NCBI RefSeq assembly: GCF_007625155.1
Contig: NZ_VMNK01000002.1
Span: 124,001 to 188,000 of the forward strand
Direction of reading: 5' to 3'
Source of the DNA: Denitromonas halophila
GTDB lineage: Bacteria; Pseudomonadota; Gammaproteobacteria; Burkholderiales; Rhodocyclaceae
Length of the DNA stretch: 64,000 nucleotides
The position numbers and the translations under genes are program-made. The notes beneath the pieces are model-generated. The model did not search any database. It saw nothing but the letters and a program-made list of their open reading frames with translations, and was not told where the DNA came from. Positions 31,430-41,329 of the stretch are shown piece after piece. The number at the start of each line of letters is the position of its first letter. Positions within the stretch are counted from its first letter, which is position 1.

Positions 31430-34228
31430 CTATGCATGACTACGCGCTTCGCCGTCGCCATGCAGATTACTGTGGCAGCGGTTGCACAGGGCGGGGTGGT
31501 CGGCAATCGACCCGACTTCCGGCCGGTAGTGCCAGCAGCGTTCGCACTTGGCATGCTCGGAGGCGACGGCGTCGACGCGTTGCTCGTCTTCGCGGTCGAC
31601 CGCTTCGAGCGTGGCCGACGAGGTTTGCAGCACCAGACGCAGGTCTTCGCCCAGCGAGGCCAGCGCAGCCAGGCGCTCGGGCGCGGCTTTGACCACCACC
31701 TCGGCCTGCAGGGCCGAACCGATGGCGCCGGTGGTGCGCAGGGTTTCGAGCTGTTTTTGCACGTCGGCGCGGGCTTCGCGGATGATCTCCCAGCGTGCGA
31801 TCAGCGCGCCTTCGTCGGCCTGCTCGGGCAGCACATGCCAGGTCTGGAACATCACGCTGTCGTCCTCGCCCTTGCCAATCAGCGCCCAGACTTCTTCGGC
31901 GGTGAAGGACAGGATCGGCGCCATCAGCTTGACCAGCGTCTGGGTGATATGCCACAGCGTGGTTTGTGCGGCGCGACGGGCGGGCGAATTTTCGGCCGTG
32001 GTGTAGAGGCGATCCTTGAGAATGTCGAGGTAGAAGGCGCCGAGTTCTTCCGAGCAGAAGATCTGCATCGCCTGCACCACGCGGTGGAACTCGAAGGTGG
32101 CGCAGTCGGCCTCGGCCTGCTTGGCCATCTGGCGGGTGAAGGCCAGCGCGTAGCGGTCGATGTCCAGCCACTGCGTGACCGGCACGCCGTTCTTCTCGAT
32201 GTCGAAGTCGGCGGTGTTGGCGAGCAGGAAGCGCAGGGTGTTGCGGATGCGGCGATAGACCTCGACCACGCGGTCGAGGATCTCCTTGGAGATCGACAGC
32301 TCGCCCGAGTAGTCGGTGCTGGCCACCCACAGGCGGAGGATCTCGGCGCCGAGCTTGTCGGAGACTTCTTGCGGTACCACCACATTGCCGACCGATTTGC
32401 TCATCTTGTGGCCCTTGCCGTCCACCGCAAAGCCGTGAGTCAGCAGCGCGTGGTAGGGCGGATGGCCGTCGATGGCGCAGCCGGTGAGCAGTGAGGAGTG
32501 GAACCAGCCGCGATGCTGGTCAGAGCCTTCGAGATACAGGTCGGCGCGCGGGCCGGTGGCGTGGCCGTCGGGGTGCGAGCCGCGCAGCACATGCCAGTGC
32601 GTGGTGCCGGAGTCGAACCACACGTCGAGCGTGTCGCTGATCTTGGTGTATTGGCTGGCCTCGTCGCCGAGCAGCTCGGCGGCGTCGAGCTTGAACCAGG
32701 CTTCGATGCCTTCTTGCTCGACGCGCTGGGCGACCTGATCCATCAGCTCGACGGTGCGCGGATGCAGCTCGCCGGTTTCCTTGTGCAGGAAGAAGGGGAT
32801 CGGCACACCCCAGTTGCGCTGGCGCGAGATGCACCAGTCCGGCCGGTTGGCGATCATGGCGTGCAGGCGCGACTGGCCCCACGAGGGGTAGAAGCGGGTG
32901 TCGTCCACGCCCTTGAGCGCGCGCTCGCGCAGGGTGGAGCCGTCGGCCACCGGGCGGTCCATGCCGACGAACCACTGCGCGGTGGCGCGGTAGATGACGG
33001 GCGTTTTATGACGCCAGCAGTGCATGTAGCTGTGGGTGATCTTCTGGTGCGCGAGCAGGCAGCCGACTTCTTCGATTTTGGCGACGATGGCCGGGTTGGC
33101 CTTCCAGATCATCTGGCCGCCGAAGAAGGGCAGGTCGGGCACATAGTGGCCGTCGCCCATCACCGGGGTGAGGATCTCGTCGTTCGTGCGGCCATAGGCA
33201 TGCCAGGCGTTGAAGTCGTCCACGCCGTGCGCGGGCGAGGAATGCACGATGCCGGTGCCGGCGTCCAGACCCACGTAGTCGGCCAGGTATACCGGTGAGA
33301 CGCGGTCGTAGAAGGGGTGGCGGAATTCAATGCGGTCGAAGGCTGCGCCCTTGGCGGTAGCCAGCACGCTGCCGTCGAGCTTGTAGCGGCCCAGGCTGGC
33401 CTCCACCAGATCAGCGGCCAGCACCAGCAGGCGGTCGCCGACATCGACCAGTGCGTAGTCGAACTCGGGGTGCATGTTGAGCGCCTGGTTGACCGGAATC
33501 GTCCAGGGTGTGGTGGTCCAGATCACCGCGAAGGCCGGCTTGGCGAGCGTGCTCAGGCCGAAGGCGGCGGCGAGCTTGTCGGCCTCACCGACCGGGAAGG
33601 CGACATCAATCTGCGGCGACTGCTTGTCAGCGTACTCGACCTCGGCCTCGGCCAGCGCCGAGCCGCAGTCAAAGCACCAGTTCACCGGCTTGAGGCCCTT
33701 GAACACATAGCCCGCCTCGACCATCTTGGCCAAGGCGCGGATCTCGCCGGCTTCGTTGGCGAAGTCCATGGTCTTGTAGGGGTTGTCCCAGTCGCCCAGC
33801 ACGCCGAGGCGAATGAAGTCCGCCTTCTGGCCCTCGATCTGCTCGGCGGCGTAGGCACGGCACAACTCGCGCACCTTGTCGGCGGGCAGGCCCTTGCCGT
33901 GGGTGACTTCCACCTTGTGTTCGATCGGCAGACCGTGGCAGTCCCAGCCCGGCACATACGGGGCGTCGTAGCCAGCCAGCGTCTTGGAGCGGACGATGAT
34001 GTCCTTGAGGATCTTGTTCAGCGCGTGGCCGATGTGGATGCTGCCGTTGGCATACGGCGGGCCATCGTGCAGCACGAACTTCGGCCGGCCGGCCGACGCC
34101 TTGCGAATCTTCTGGTAGAGCTTGCGCTGCTGCCAGTCCTGAACCCAGCCCGGTTCGCGCTTGGGCAGATTGCCGCGCATCGGGAAGGGGGTGTCGGGGA
34201 GATTGAGCGTCGTGCGGTAGTCAGCCAT
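31430..34228 (-). CDS. ileS: Isoleucyl-tRNA synthetase
   Basis: The product is 932 residues from ATG at 34228 ([11 protein letters not shown]). It is a class I synthetase. The HIGH motif is in [15 protein letters not shown] and KMSKS in [11 protein letters not shown]. The editing domain has [15 protein letters not shown]. The C-terminal zinc site is [12 protein letters not shown] with C-N-R-C about 20 residues later, typical of the bacterial IleS1 type. It follows ribF by ten bases. Downstream lspA is separated by the palindromic repeat. Confidence 0.97.
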   Translation of the reverse strand: MADYRTTLNLPDTPFPMRGNLPKREPGWVQDWQQRKLYQKIRKASAGRPKFVLHDGPPYANGSIHIGHALNKILKDIIVRSKTLAGYDAPYVPGWDCHGLPIEHKVEVTHGKGLPADKVRELCRAYAAEQIEGQKADFIRLGVLGDWDNPYKTMDFANEAGEIRALAKMVEAGYVFKGLKPVNWCFDCGSALAEAEVEYADKQSPQIDVAFPVGEADKLAAAFGLSTLAKPAFAVIWTTTPWTIPVNQALNMHPEFDYALVDVGDRLLVLAADLVEASLGRYKLDGSVLATAKGAAFDRIEFRHPFYDRVSPVYLADYVGLDAGTGIVHSSPAHGVDDFNAWHAYGRTNDEILTPVMGDGHYVPDLPFFGGQMIWKANPAIVAKIEEVGCLLAHQKITHSYMHCWRHKTPVIYRATAQWFVGMDRPVADGSTLRERALKGVDDTRFYPSWGQSRLHAMIANRPDWCISRQRNWGVPIPFFLHKETGELHPRTVELMDQVAQRVEQEGIEAWFKLDAAELLGDEASQYTKISDTLDVWFDSGTTHWHVLRGSHPDGHATGPRADLYLEGSDQHRGWFHSSLLTGCAIDGHPPYHALLTHGFAVDGKGHKMSKSVGNVVVPQEVSDKLGAEILRLWVASTDYSGELSISKEILDRVVEVYRRIRNTLRFLLANTADFDIEKNGVPVTQWLDIDRYALAFTRQMAKQAEADCATFEFHRVVQAMQIFCSEELGAFYLDILKDRLYTTAENSPARRAAQTTLWHITQTLVKLMAPILSFTAEEVWALIGKGEDDSVMFQTWHVLPEQADEGALIARWEIIREARADVQKQLETLRTTGAIGSALQAEVVVKAAPERLAALASLGEDLRLVLQTSSATLEAVDREDEQRVDAVASEHAKCERCWHYRPEVGSIADHPALCNRCHSNLHGDGEARSHA

Positions 34229-34238
34229 TGCGGTTCTT

Positions 34239-35183
34239 TTAGCGTGAGGTATCGAGCGAATTGTGAGAGAGCCAGGCGCGGGCAGCGTCGGCGTCGAGTG
34301 CAATCTGAGCGGTCAGCGCGTCGAAGGAATCGAATTTCTGTTCGTCGCGCAGCTTGTGCAGAAAATGCACCCGCAAATGCGCACCGTAGCAGTCCTGATC
34401 GAAGTCGAACAGATGCACTTCCAGCGTCGGCCGGCCGGCGCTGTTGACCGTGGGGCGCACACCCACGCTGGCCACGGCCGGGCGTAGCGCATTGCCCAGG
34501 CCTTCGACCGCGACGGCATACACGCCGGAGAGCGGCGGGCGGCGGCCCTTGAGCTGGATGTTGGCGGTCGGGTAGCCCAGGGTGCGGCCGATCTGGTCGC
34601 CATGGACGACACGCCCGGCAATGCTGTAGGGGCGGCCGAGCAGTTGCGCCGCGCGGGCCAGTTCGCCACCTGCCAGTGCGGCGCGCACGGCCGAACTGGA
34701 GACGCGTTCGTCGTCGCAAGCGTGGGTTGGCATGGCTTCGACCATGAAGCCGAGGCGTTCGCCGGTGGCTTTGAGCATCGCGAAGTCGCCCTTGCGGCCG
34801 GCGCCAAAGCGGAAGTCGTCGCCGATGATCAGATGGCGCACCTTGAGGTTGCGCACCAGCACGGTTTCGATGAAGTCTTCAGCCGTAAACGCGGCGAAGC
34901 GCGCGTTGAAACGGATGATGCGGGTGATATCGACGCCGGCGGAGGACAGCAGCAGCAGCTTCTCGCGCAGGGAGGCCAGACGCGCAGGCGCCTGCGCAGG
35001 CGCAAAATACTCGCGCGGATGGGGCTCGAAGGTGAGCACCACTGCCGGCAAGCCAAGTGCCTGAGCCTTGTCCGTAAGAAGGCGGAGCAGGGCCTGATGT
35101 CCGCGGTGGATGCCGTCGAAGTTGCCGATGGTCAGTACCGAGGCCGTCGTAGCCTGTTCCGCGTCGCCGCGTGTAACCTGCAT
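34239..35183 (-). CDS. ribF: Bifunctional riboflavin kinase/FAD synthetase
   Basis: The product is 314 residues, making FMN then FAD from riboflavin. The N-terminal nucleotidyltransferase has [15 protein letters not shown] and [11 protein letters not shown]. The C-terminal flavokinase has [20 protein letters not shown] with the T-A-N motif after it, and a closing [13 protein letters not shown]. It begins at ATG 35183 downstream of a TATAAT box and leads the ribF-ileS-lspA-fkpB-ispH operon. Confidence 0.95.
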   Translation of the reverse strand: MQVTRGDAEQATTASVLTIGNFDGIHRGHQALLRLLTDKAQALGLPAVVLTFEPHPREYFAPAQAPARLASLREKLLLLSSAGVDITRIIRFNARFAAFTAEDFIETVLVRNLKVRHLIIGDDFRFGAGRKGDFAMLKATGERLGFMVEAMPTHACDDERVSSSAVRAALAGGELARAAQLLGRPYSIAGRVVHGDQIGRTLGYPTANIQLKGRRPPLSGVYAVAVEGLGNALRPAVASVGVRPTVNSAGRPTLEVHLFDFDQDCYGAHLRVHFLHKLRDEQKFDSFDALTAQIALDADAARAWLSHNSLDTSR

Positions 35184-35204
35184 AAGCGCCTGAAAAAAGC
35201 GGCA

Positions 35205-35210
35205 ATTATA
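35205..35210 (-). promoter_or_regulatory. -10 box of the ribF-ileS operon promoter
   Basis: The minus strand reads TATAAT here, 22 bases before the ribF start, in the 164-base gap shared with egtB. The -35 position (35227-35233) is poor, so activity is inferred from the consensus -10 and its location. Confidence 0.5.
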
Positions 35211-35347
35211 GCCTCAAGGCGCCGATTTTCGGACGTTTGGTGCGCCGCCGCAAGGGTGCGCGGCGTGAACGGCGCACCGATACGCGTGCTTGACCATGGC
35301 ATCCGCATTTGGTTTGCTGAGGGCTGGGACGCCGAGAGGGCCATGCG

Positions 35348-36634
35348 ATGAATGACCGGGCAAGCATCAATCAGGCGCCACAGCAGCGGCGTGAAGACTG
35401 GGCCGAGGCCTACATGCGGGTGCGCGCGGCGAGCGAAGCCTTGTGCGCGCCCTTGTGCATCGAAGACTATGGCGTGCAGAGCGCCGATTTCGCCAGCCCG
35501 CCCAAATGGCATCTGGCGCATGTGAGCTGGTTTTTCGAAACCTTCCTGCTCGAACCCTATCTGCCGGGGTATGCGATCTTTGATCCGGCGTTCCGCACGC
35601 TGTTCAATTCCTATTACGAACAGGTCGGCGAATTCCATCCGCGGGCCGAGCGCGGGCATTTGTCGCGCCCGACGGTTGAGGCGGTGTATCGCTATCGGGC
35701 GCATGTGGATGCCGCCATGCGCGCGTTGATTGGGGGCGCGGACGAGGCGCAGTGGCCGGCGATCGAAACGCGGCTGGCGATCGGGCTGAACCACGAGCAA
35801 CAGCATCAGGAGTTGTTGCTCACCGACATCAAGCAGCACTTTTCGGTCAATCCGCTGCGTCCGGCCTACCGCAGCGATCTGGCCACGCCGCGGCAGGGCG
35901 ATGCGCTGCCGCTGGCCTGGCAGGGATTCGAAGGCGGCTTGATTGGCAGTGGCTTTGATGGCGAGGGCTTTTGCTACGACAACGAGCGCCCGCGTCACCG
36001 CGTGTTTCTCACACCCTTCTCGCTGGCTAGCCGTCCGGTGACCAATGCCGAATACCTCGCCTTCGTCGATGCTGGCGGCTACCGCAATCCCGCGCTATGG
36101 CTGTCCGATGGCTGGGCCACGGTGCAGCGCCTGGGTTGGGGCGGCCCCCGCTATTGGGAGCGCATTGGCGGTGACTGGCATGAATTCACGCTGGGCGGCA
36201 TGCGCAAGCTCGATCTCAACGCGCCGGTCTCGCATGTGAGTCATTTTGAAGCCGACGCCTACGCGACCTGGGCCGGTGCGCGGCTGCCGACCGAGGCCGA
36301 ATGGGAGCATGCGGCGGGGGCCGTGCCCAACGAAGGCAACTTTGTTGATGCCGATCTACTGCATCCGCAAACCGCGGTGGGCGAGGGGCTGGTGCAGCTG
36401 TTTGGTGATGTGTGGGAGCACACCGCCTCGGCTTACCTCGCGTACCCCGGCTATCGCGTGCCGGAGGGCGCGCTGGGCGAATACAACGGCAAGTTCATGT
36501 CCGGGCAGATGGTCTTGCGCGGCGGGTCGTGTGCCACGCCAGCCGGGCATGTGCGCGGCACCTACCGTAATTTCTTCTACCCGCAGGAGCGCTGGCAGTT
36601 TCAGGGCATCCGCCTCGCGCAGGACCTCACATGA
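35348..36634 (+). CDS. egtB: Ergothioneine biosynthesis sulfoxide synthase EgtB
   Basis: The product is 428 residues. The N-terminal DinB-like helical domain carries the iron site: PKWHLAHVSWFFE (H55/H58) and the HX3HXE motif H149-E-Q-Q-H153-Q-E155. The C-terminal formylglycine-generating-enzyme-like domain has RPVTNAEYLAFVDAGGY, ARLPTEAEWEHAA, LFGDVWEHTASAY and VLRGGSC. EgtB joins hercynine to a thiol donor using oxygen; whether cysteine or gamma-glutamylcysteine is used cannot be read. No egtA, egtC or egtE is adjacent. The stop overlaps the egtD start (ATGA). Confidence 0.93.
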   Translation: MNDRASINQAPQQRREDWAEAYMRVRAASEALCAPLCIEDYGVQSADFASPPKWHLAHVSWFFETFLLEPYLPGYAIFDPAFRTLFNSYYEQVGEFHPRAERGHLSRPTVEAVYRYRAHVDAAMRALIGGADEAQWPAIETRLAIGLNHEQQHQELLLTDIKQHFSVNPLRPAYRSDLATPRQGDALPLAWQGFEGGLIGSGFDGEGFCYDNERPRHRVFLTPFSLASRPVTNAEYLAFVDAGGYRNPALWLSDGWATVQRLGWGGPRYWERIGGDWHEFTLGGMRKLDLNAPVSHVSHFEADAYATWAGARLPTEAEWEHAAGAVPNEGNFVDADLLHPQTAVGEGLVQLFGDVWEHTASAYLAYPGYRVPEGALGEYNGKFMSGQMVLRGGSCATPAGHVRGTYRNFFYPQERWQFQGIRLAQDLT

Positions 36635-37602
36635 GCGCACTCCCCAATTTCGAACTCCACGACCTGAAGCCCGCCGTGGCCGATTTCCGGCGAGAGGTGC
36701 TGGCCGGCCTGGCTGCATCGCCACGGCGCATCGCGCCCAAGTTTTTCTACGATGCCGCGGGCTCGCACTTGTTCGACGCCATCACCCGGCAGCCCGAGTA
36801 CTACCCGACCCGCACCGAGATCGGCCTGCTGCGCGCCCATGGGGTGGAGATCGCCGAGCGGCTGGGCCGGCAGGCCGCGCTGATCGAACTCGGCAGCGGC
36901 AGTGACATCAAGATCCGCTGTTTGCTGGATGCTTTGCGACCGGCGGAATACCTGCCGCTCGATATCTCGCTGGACCATCTGCGCGACTCGGCCTCGGGCA
37001 TCGCGCGCGACTATCCGCAGGTTCGGGTGCGCGCAACCTGTGTCGATTACACCCGCGAATTTCCGCTGCCGCCGATCGCACCCGAGGCGCACCGGGTGGT
37101 GTTCTATCCGGGCTCCAGCGTGGGCAATTTTGAGCCGGCCGATGTGCGTGACTTGTTGCGTTGGGTCGCCGGCATGGTTGGACCGGGCGGGCGGCTGCTG
37201 ATTGGCGTCGATTTAAAGAAAGACCTGGCGCGGCTGAATGCGGCCTACAACGACGCAGCTGGCGTGACCGCTGCCTTCAATTGCAATGTATTGACGCGCA
37301 TGGCCAAGGAGTTGGATGCGCAGTTGAACGTTGAAGATTTTGGGCATCACGCCTTCTACAACGAGGCGCTGGGGCGTATCGAAATGCACCTGCGCGCGCA
37401 ACGCGCGACGTGCATCGAGATTGCCGGACAGCGCTTCGATTTTGCCGAAGGCGAAGGCATCCACACTGAAAATTCCTACAAGTACAGCGAGGAAGAATTC
37501 GGCGCCTTGGCGGCGAGCGTGGGTTTTGTGACCGAGCAGGTGTGGTGCGACGCTGAACGGTTGTTCAGCGTGCACTGTCTGCGCGTGGGCGCGCTCAGTT
37601 GA
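36631..37602 (+). CDS. egtD: L-histidine N-alpha-methyltransferase EgtD
   Basis: The product is 323 residues, making hercynine by three SAM-dependent methylations of histidine, the first ergothioneine step. Motifs are FFYDAAGSHLFDAITRQPEYYPTRTE in segments, the SAM loop LIELGSGSDIK, VVFYPGSSVGNFEP, and GVDLKKD. The C-terminal YKYSEEEF is also conserved. Start overlaps egtB by four bases, so the two are coupled. The last eight bases overlap the convergent amiC gene. Confidence 0.94.
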   Translation: MSALPNFELHDLKPAVADFRREVLAGLAASPRRIAPKFFYDAAGSHLFDAITRQPEYYPTRTEIGLLRAHGVEIAERLGRQAALIELGSGSDIKIRCLLDALRPAEYLPLDISLDHLRDSASGIARDYPQVRVRATCVDYTREFPLPPIAPEAHRVVFYPGSSVGNFEPADVRDLLRWVAGMVGPGGRLLIGVDLKKDLARLNAAYNDAAGVTAAFNCNVLTRMAKELDAQLNVEDFGHHAFYNEALGRIEMHLRAQRATCIEIAGQRFDFAEGEGIHTENSYKYSEEEFGALAASVGFVTEQVWCDAERLFSVHCLRVGALS

Positions 37603-38920
37603 GCTGGGCGATGCGGGTGCGGGTCAGCGGCGGGTTGTCGTCGAAGTAGCGCCGGATGCCTTTCAGGATGGCGTTGGCCATTTTGTCCTGATAGGCGTGG
37701 TCGTTGAGGCGGCGCTCTTCTTCCGGGTTGCTGATGAAGGCGGTCTCGACCAGCACCGAGGGGATGTCCGGCGCCTTGAGTACGGCAAAGCCGGCATGTT
37801 CGACATCGCGCTTGTGCAGCGTGTTGATGTCACCCAGCTCGGCCAGCACGGCCTTGCCGACTTTCATGCTGTCGTTGATCGTGGCGGTTTGCGACAGATC
37901 GAGCAGGGTGCGCGCCAGATGGCCGTCCTGACCGCCGATGGCCACGCCACCGATCAGGTCGGCGTTGTTCTCGCGCTTGGCCAGCCAGCGGGCGGCCGCA
38001 CTCGAGGCGCCGCGTTCGGAAAGCACGAACACCGAACTGCCGCGCGCATCGGGTTTGACGAAGGCGTCGGCATGGATCGACAGGAACAGGTCGGCCTTGA
38101 CCGCACGCGCTTTTTGCACGCGCTTGTGCAGCGGCACAAAGTAGTCGCCGTCGCGGGTCAGCACGGCGCGCATGCCGGGTTCGGCGTCGATGCGCTTCTT
38201 GAGCAGGCGCGCGATCTTGAGCGTAACGTTCTTTTCGTAGCTGCCACGACGGCCCACGGCGCCGGGGTCTTCACCGCCATGGCCAGGGTCGATGGCGACC
38301 GTCACCAGACGGTTCATCTGACGCTCACCGGCCGGGTCACGGCGCTCGGTGTGCTTGGCGGTTTGCACGTCGGCGCCATCGCGGGTCGGGGTCGGCGCTT
38401 CGCCAACGGCCGCTTCGGTGGGGGAGTTCTTTTCGATCAGCGCCAGCAGTGGGTCGATCGGCTGAGTCGGGTACAGATCGACTACCAACCGATGACCATA
38501 GGCACCCACTGGCTGCAGCGTGAAGACCTGCGGATTGATTTCCTGCTTGAGTTCGACCACCACGCGCACCACGCCCGGGCGGTTGCGGCCGGCACGGATG
38601 AGCTGAATGTACGGGTCGTTACCGGTCACGTTGTCGGGCAGGTGCTTGAGCACGCTGTCGAATTCCACGCCTTCGAGGTCGACGACCAGACGGTCCGGAT
38701 TTTTCAGGACCATCTGCGATGCTTTGATTTCGTTGTGCGATTCGAGCGTGATGCGGGTGTAGTCTTCGGCCGGCCAGATGCGTACGGCCACAAGTCGGGG
38801 CGCGGCGTGGCCGAGCGGGGTGACCAACATGGCAAAGCTGGCGCTGGCCGCTTTGAGAAAGTGGCGGCGTGCGGTGGGCTGCCCTACTGGGCTGGGCGCT
38901 TCGCTATTTTTATTGCGCAT
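37595..38920 (-). CDS. amiC: N-acetylmuramoyl-L-alanine amidase (AmiC type)
   Basis: The product is 441 residues. A twin-arginine signal (R18-R19-H-F-L-K followed by a hydrophobic stretch to about residue 40) exports it folded to the periplasm. An AMIN domain follows (VRIWPAEDYTRITLESHN onward), which in AmiC localises the enzyme to the septum. The C-terminal zinc amidase domain has VAIDPGHGGEDPGAVG, FLSIHADAF and VETAFISNPEEE with the metal ligands and catalytic glutamate. It splits cell-wall peptides during daughter-cell separation. Its start overlaps the tsaE end by 37 bases. Confidence 0.93.
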   Translation of the reverse strand: MRNKNSEAPSPVGQPTARRHFLKAASASFAMLVTPLGHAAPRLVAVRIWPAEDYTRITLESHNEIKASQMVLKNPDRLVVDLEGVEFDSVLKHLPDNVTGNDPYIQLIRAGRNRPGVVRVVVELKQEINPQVFTLQPVGAYGHRLVVDLYPTQPIDPLLALIEKNSPTEAAVGEAPTPTRDGADVQTAKHTERRDPAGERQMNRLVTVAIDPGHGGEDPGAVGRRGSYEKNVTLKIARLLKKRIDAEPGMRAVLTRDGDYFVPLHKRVQKARAVKADLFLSIHADAFVKPDARGSSVFVLSERGASSAAARWLAKRENNADLIGGVAIGGQDGHLARTLLDLSQTATINDSMKVGKAVLAELGDINTLHKRDVEHAGFAVLKAPDIPSVLVETAFISNPEEERRLNDHAYQDKMANAILKGIRRYFDDNPPLTRTRIAQLN

Positions 38921-39390
38921 TGTCGTCCCGTGTCCGTCAGAGGGCGAATGATTGCTTCGCGCCCGTCACCGTCAATTGCCAGCCTGATCTCGATGTCCGC
39001 CGGGCTGACATACGGCTCGGCTTTTTGGGGCCATTCGACCAGACAGACGCCCTGAGCTGAAAAATATTCTTCGAGTCCTGCATCCAGAAATTCTTCTGGT
39101 GAAGTGAACCGATAAAAATCAAAGTGATATAAGTCTAATCTAGAAACTACATAAGGTTCAATCAAGGTGTATGTGGGGCTTTTCACGCTGCCGGTGTGAC
39201 CGAGGCCTCTGAGCAGGCCACGCACCAGCGTGGTTTTGCCCGCGCCGAGATCGCCTAGCAGGTAAATCACCAGCCCCGGGGCTATCGCCGGCGCCAGTGC
39301 GGCGCCCAAGGCGAGGGTGTCGGTTTCATCAGCCAGATGCGTGTGCAGGCTGGGGTCGCTATCATCCGGGCTATGAACAAAATGGATCAT
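38884..39390 (-). CDS. tsaE: tRNA threonylcarbamoyladenosine biosynthesis ATPase TsaE
   Basis: The product is 168 residues from ATG at 39390. The Walker A motif is LLGDLGAGKTTLVRGLL, followed by SPTYTLIEPY, the LYHFDFYRF strand and LVEWPQKAE. With TsaB and TsaD it completes the t6A modification of ANN-decoding tRNAs. Codon use changes sharply over the SPTYTLIEPY to LEEYFSA section: 39061-39180 is only 35% GC (42 of 120 by count) and uses AGA, TTA and TAT codons rare in its neighbours. It overlaps amiC by 37 bases and its start overlaps the divergent queG start. Confidence 0.93.
   Translation of the reverse strand: MIHFVHSPDDSDPSLHTHLADETDTLALGAALAPAIAPGLVIYLLGDLGAGKTTLVRGLLRGLGHTGSVKSPTYTLIEPYVVSRLDLYHFDFYRFTSPEEFLDAGLEEYFSAQGVCLVEWPQKAEPYVSPADIEIRLAIDGDGREAIIRPLTDTGRQCAIKIAKRPAQ
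39137..39165 (-). promoter_or_regulatory. Possible internal promoter in tsaE facing amiC
   Basis: On the minus strand TTGATT (complement of 39160-39165) and TAGATT (complement of 39137-39142) are 17 bases apart, a good sigma-70 pattern. They lie inside the AT-rich part of tsaE and would drive amiC about 220 bases downstream. Inferred from sequence only. Confidence 0.4.
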
Positions 39391-40479
39391 CAGGAGGTCT
39401 CCGGGGCGGTGGGCGAGGCGTTCGACGTCGATGCACTCGCGGCGCGAATTCGCGCGTGGGGCCTGGGGTTTGGCTTCGGCGAGGTCGGCATCACAGGCAC
39501 TGAATTGCCGGGCGCGGAAGCGGGTCTGCAGGCCTGGCTTGCGGCGGGTTTTCACGGCGAGATGGATTATATGGCCAAACACGGCCTGCGCCGTTGCCGC
39601 CCCGCCGAGCTGGTGCCGGGCACGTTGCGGGTGATCACCGCACGGCTCGACTACTGGCCCGAGTCGGCCGACGCCGACGCGGCGCTGAACGACCCCGAGC
39701 GCGCCTATATATCGCGCTACGCGCTTGGGCGCGACTATCACAAAGTGTTGCGTTTACGCCTCAAAAAGCTGGCCGAACGCATCGCGGAGGAGGTGCCGCA
39801 CGGGTTTCGCGTGTTCACCGACTCCGCGCCGGTGACCGAAGTGGCGCTGGCCACCGAGTCCGGCATCGGCTGGCGCGGCAAGCACACGCTGCTGATCAGC
39901 CGCGAGGCCGGTTCCTTCTTTTTCTTGGGCGAAATTTTTACCGACCTGCCGCTGCCGGTCGACCCGCCGGTGAGCGACCACTGCGGTGACTGCACCGCCT
40001 GCATCACCGTCTGTCCGACCCAGGCCATCGTCGCGCCTTACAAGCTCGATGCGCGGCGCTGCATCTCTTACCTGACCATCGAATTGCACGGCGCGATTCC
40101 GGCCGAGTTTCGCCCGCTGATCGGCAACCGGGTGTATGGCTGCGATGATTGCCAGCTGGTGTGCCCGTGGAACCGATTCGCGCAGCGCACCGCCGAAGCG
40201 GATTTTGCCGTGCGCAACGGGCTCGATGCCGCCTCGCTGGTCGAACTGTTCGCCTGGACCGCTGACGACTTCGAGTCGCGTATGCCGGGCAGCCCGATCT
40301 ACCGCATCGGCCATGAGCGCTGGCTGCGCAATCTCGCCGTCGGCCTGGGCAACGCGCCGAGCATGCCGGCGGTGCTGGGGGCGCTGCAGGCCCGCGCGGA
40401 GGATCCGTCCGAACTGGTGCGCGAACATGTCGCCTGGGCGCTGGCGCAACACGCCGACCGCAGCCCGCCATCGGCGTAG
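39373..40479 (+). CDS. queG: Epoxyqueuosine reductase
   Basis: It is a cobalamin-dependent iron-sulfur enzyme that reduces epoxyqueuosine to queuosine in the wobble position of GUN-decoding tRNAs. The two [4Fe-4S] sites are CGDCTACITVCPTQAI, and C-I-S-Y-L-T-I-E with CDDCQLVCPWN. SGIGWRGKHTLLIS is also typical. The start is uncertain: ATG at 39337, 39373 or 39382, or GTG at 39409, the last having the only strong ribosome-binding site (AGGAGG at 39392-39397, 11 bases upstream). From 39373 the product is 368 residues. The 5' end overlaps tsaE head to head. Confidence 0.93.
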   Translation: MNKMDHQEVSGAVGEAFDVDALAARIRAWGLGFGFGEVGITGTELPGAEAGLQAWLAAGFHGEMDYMAKHGLRRCRPAELVPGTLRVITARLDYWPESADADAALNDPERAYISRYALGRDYHKVLRLRLKKLAERIAEEVPHGFRVFTDSAPVTEVALATESGIGWRGKHTLLISREAGSFFFLGEIFTDLPLPVDPPVSDHCGDCTACITVCPTQAIVAPYKLDARRCISYLTIELHGAIPAEFRPLIGNRVYGCDDCQLVCPWNRFAQRTAEADFAVRNGLDAASLVELFAWTADDFESRMPGSPIYRIGHERWLRNLAVGLGNAPSMPAVLGALQARAEDPSELVREHVAWALAQHADRSPPSA

Positions 40480-40508
40480 AATGGCCGCTTTTTCGCCCGA
40501 CCGTCGTC

Positions 40509-41318
40509 ATGCCTGCTGACCGTTCCCTGCCCATTGGTGTATTCGATTCCGGCGTCGGCGGGTTGACCGTGGTGCGCGCGCTGATGGAGCGCCTGCCGCT
40601 CGAAAACATCGTCTACTTCGGCGACACTGCCCGCGTGCCCTACGGCATCAAGTCGGTTGCCACCATCGGCCACTATACCGAGCAGATCACCGACTTTTTG
40701 ATGGCGCGCGGCGTCAAGATGCTCATCGTCGCATGCAACACCATGGCCGCGGTGGCTGGCGATGTGGTGCGCAAAAAGGCGGGTGATGTGCCGGTGCTGG
40801 ACGTGATCGACGCCGGTGCACAGGCCGCGGTGGCCGGCTCGACAGGTCGCGCCATCGGCGTCATCGGTACGCCCACCACCATCAACTCCAACGCCTACGC
40901 CCGACGCATGCATGCGCTCGACCCCAGCGTGCGTGTCTATTCGCAGGCCTGTCCGCTATTCGTGCCGCTGGTCGAAGAGGGCTGGCTCGACCACCCGGTC
41001 ACCCGCATGACCGCGCTCGAATACCTCAAGCCGGTGCTCGCCGAGCATGTGGACTCGCTGGTGCTCGGCTGCACCCACTACCCCTTGCTCAAACCGCTGC
41101 TGATGGACGTGGCCGGCCCAGGTGTGCGGCTGGTCGACTCCGCCATTACGGTTGCCGAACAAGCTGCGCAGACGCTAGTCCGGTTGAAGCTGGCCAACGC
41201 TGGCGAGCAGCACTCGTCCGCGCAGTTCTGCGTGACCGATATCCCGCTGCGGTTTCAGACCATTGGGGAGCGGTTTCTGGGGCGCTCGCTCGGCCAGATC
41301 GAACGTATCGAGTGGTAG
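40509..41318 (+). CDS. murI: Glutamate racemase
   Basis: The product is 269 residues, supplying D-glutamate for peptidoglycan. The two catalytic cysteines are C76 in VACNTMAAV and C188 in LGCTHYPLL; VFDSGVGGLTV (D13, S14) and YFGDTARVPYG bind substrate. It begins 29 bases after queG on the same strand and is probably co-transcribed. It ends 11 bases before the convergent lipoprotein gene. Confidence 0.95.
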   Translation: MPADRSLPIGVFDSGVGGLTVVRALMERLPLENIVYFGDTARVPYGIKSVATIGHYTEQITDFLMARGVKMLIVACNTMAAVAGDVVRKKAGDVPVLDVIDAGAQAAVAGSTGRAIGVIGTPTTINSNAYARRMHALDPSVRVYSQACPLFVPLVEEGWLDHPVTRMTALEYLKPVLAEHVDSLVLGCTHYPLLKPLLMDVAGPGVRLVDSAITVAEQAAQTLVRLKLANAGEQHSSAQFCVTDIPLRFQTIGERFLGRSLGQIERIEW

Positions 41319-41329
41319 GTGCGTCGCCG

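Noticed and set aside
35184-35347. FMN riboswitch before ribF
   Set aside because: The leader is about 20 bases long after the -10 box, too short for an FMN aptamer.
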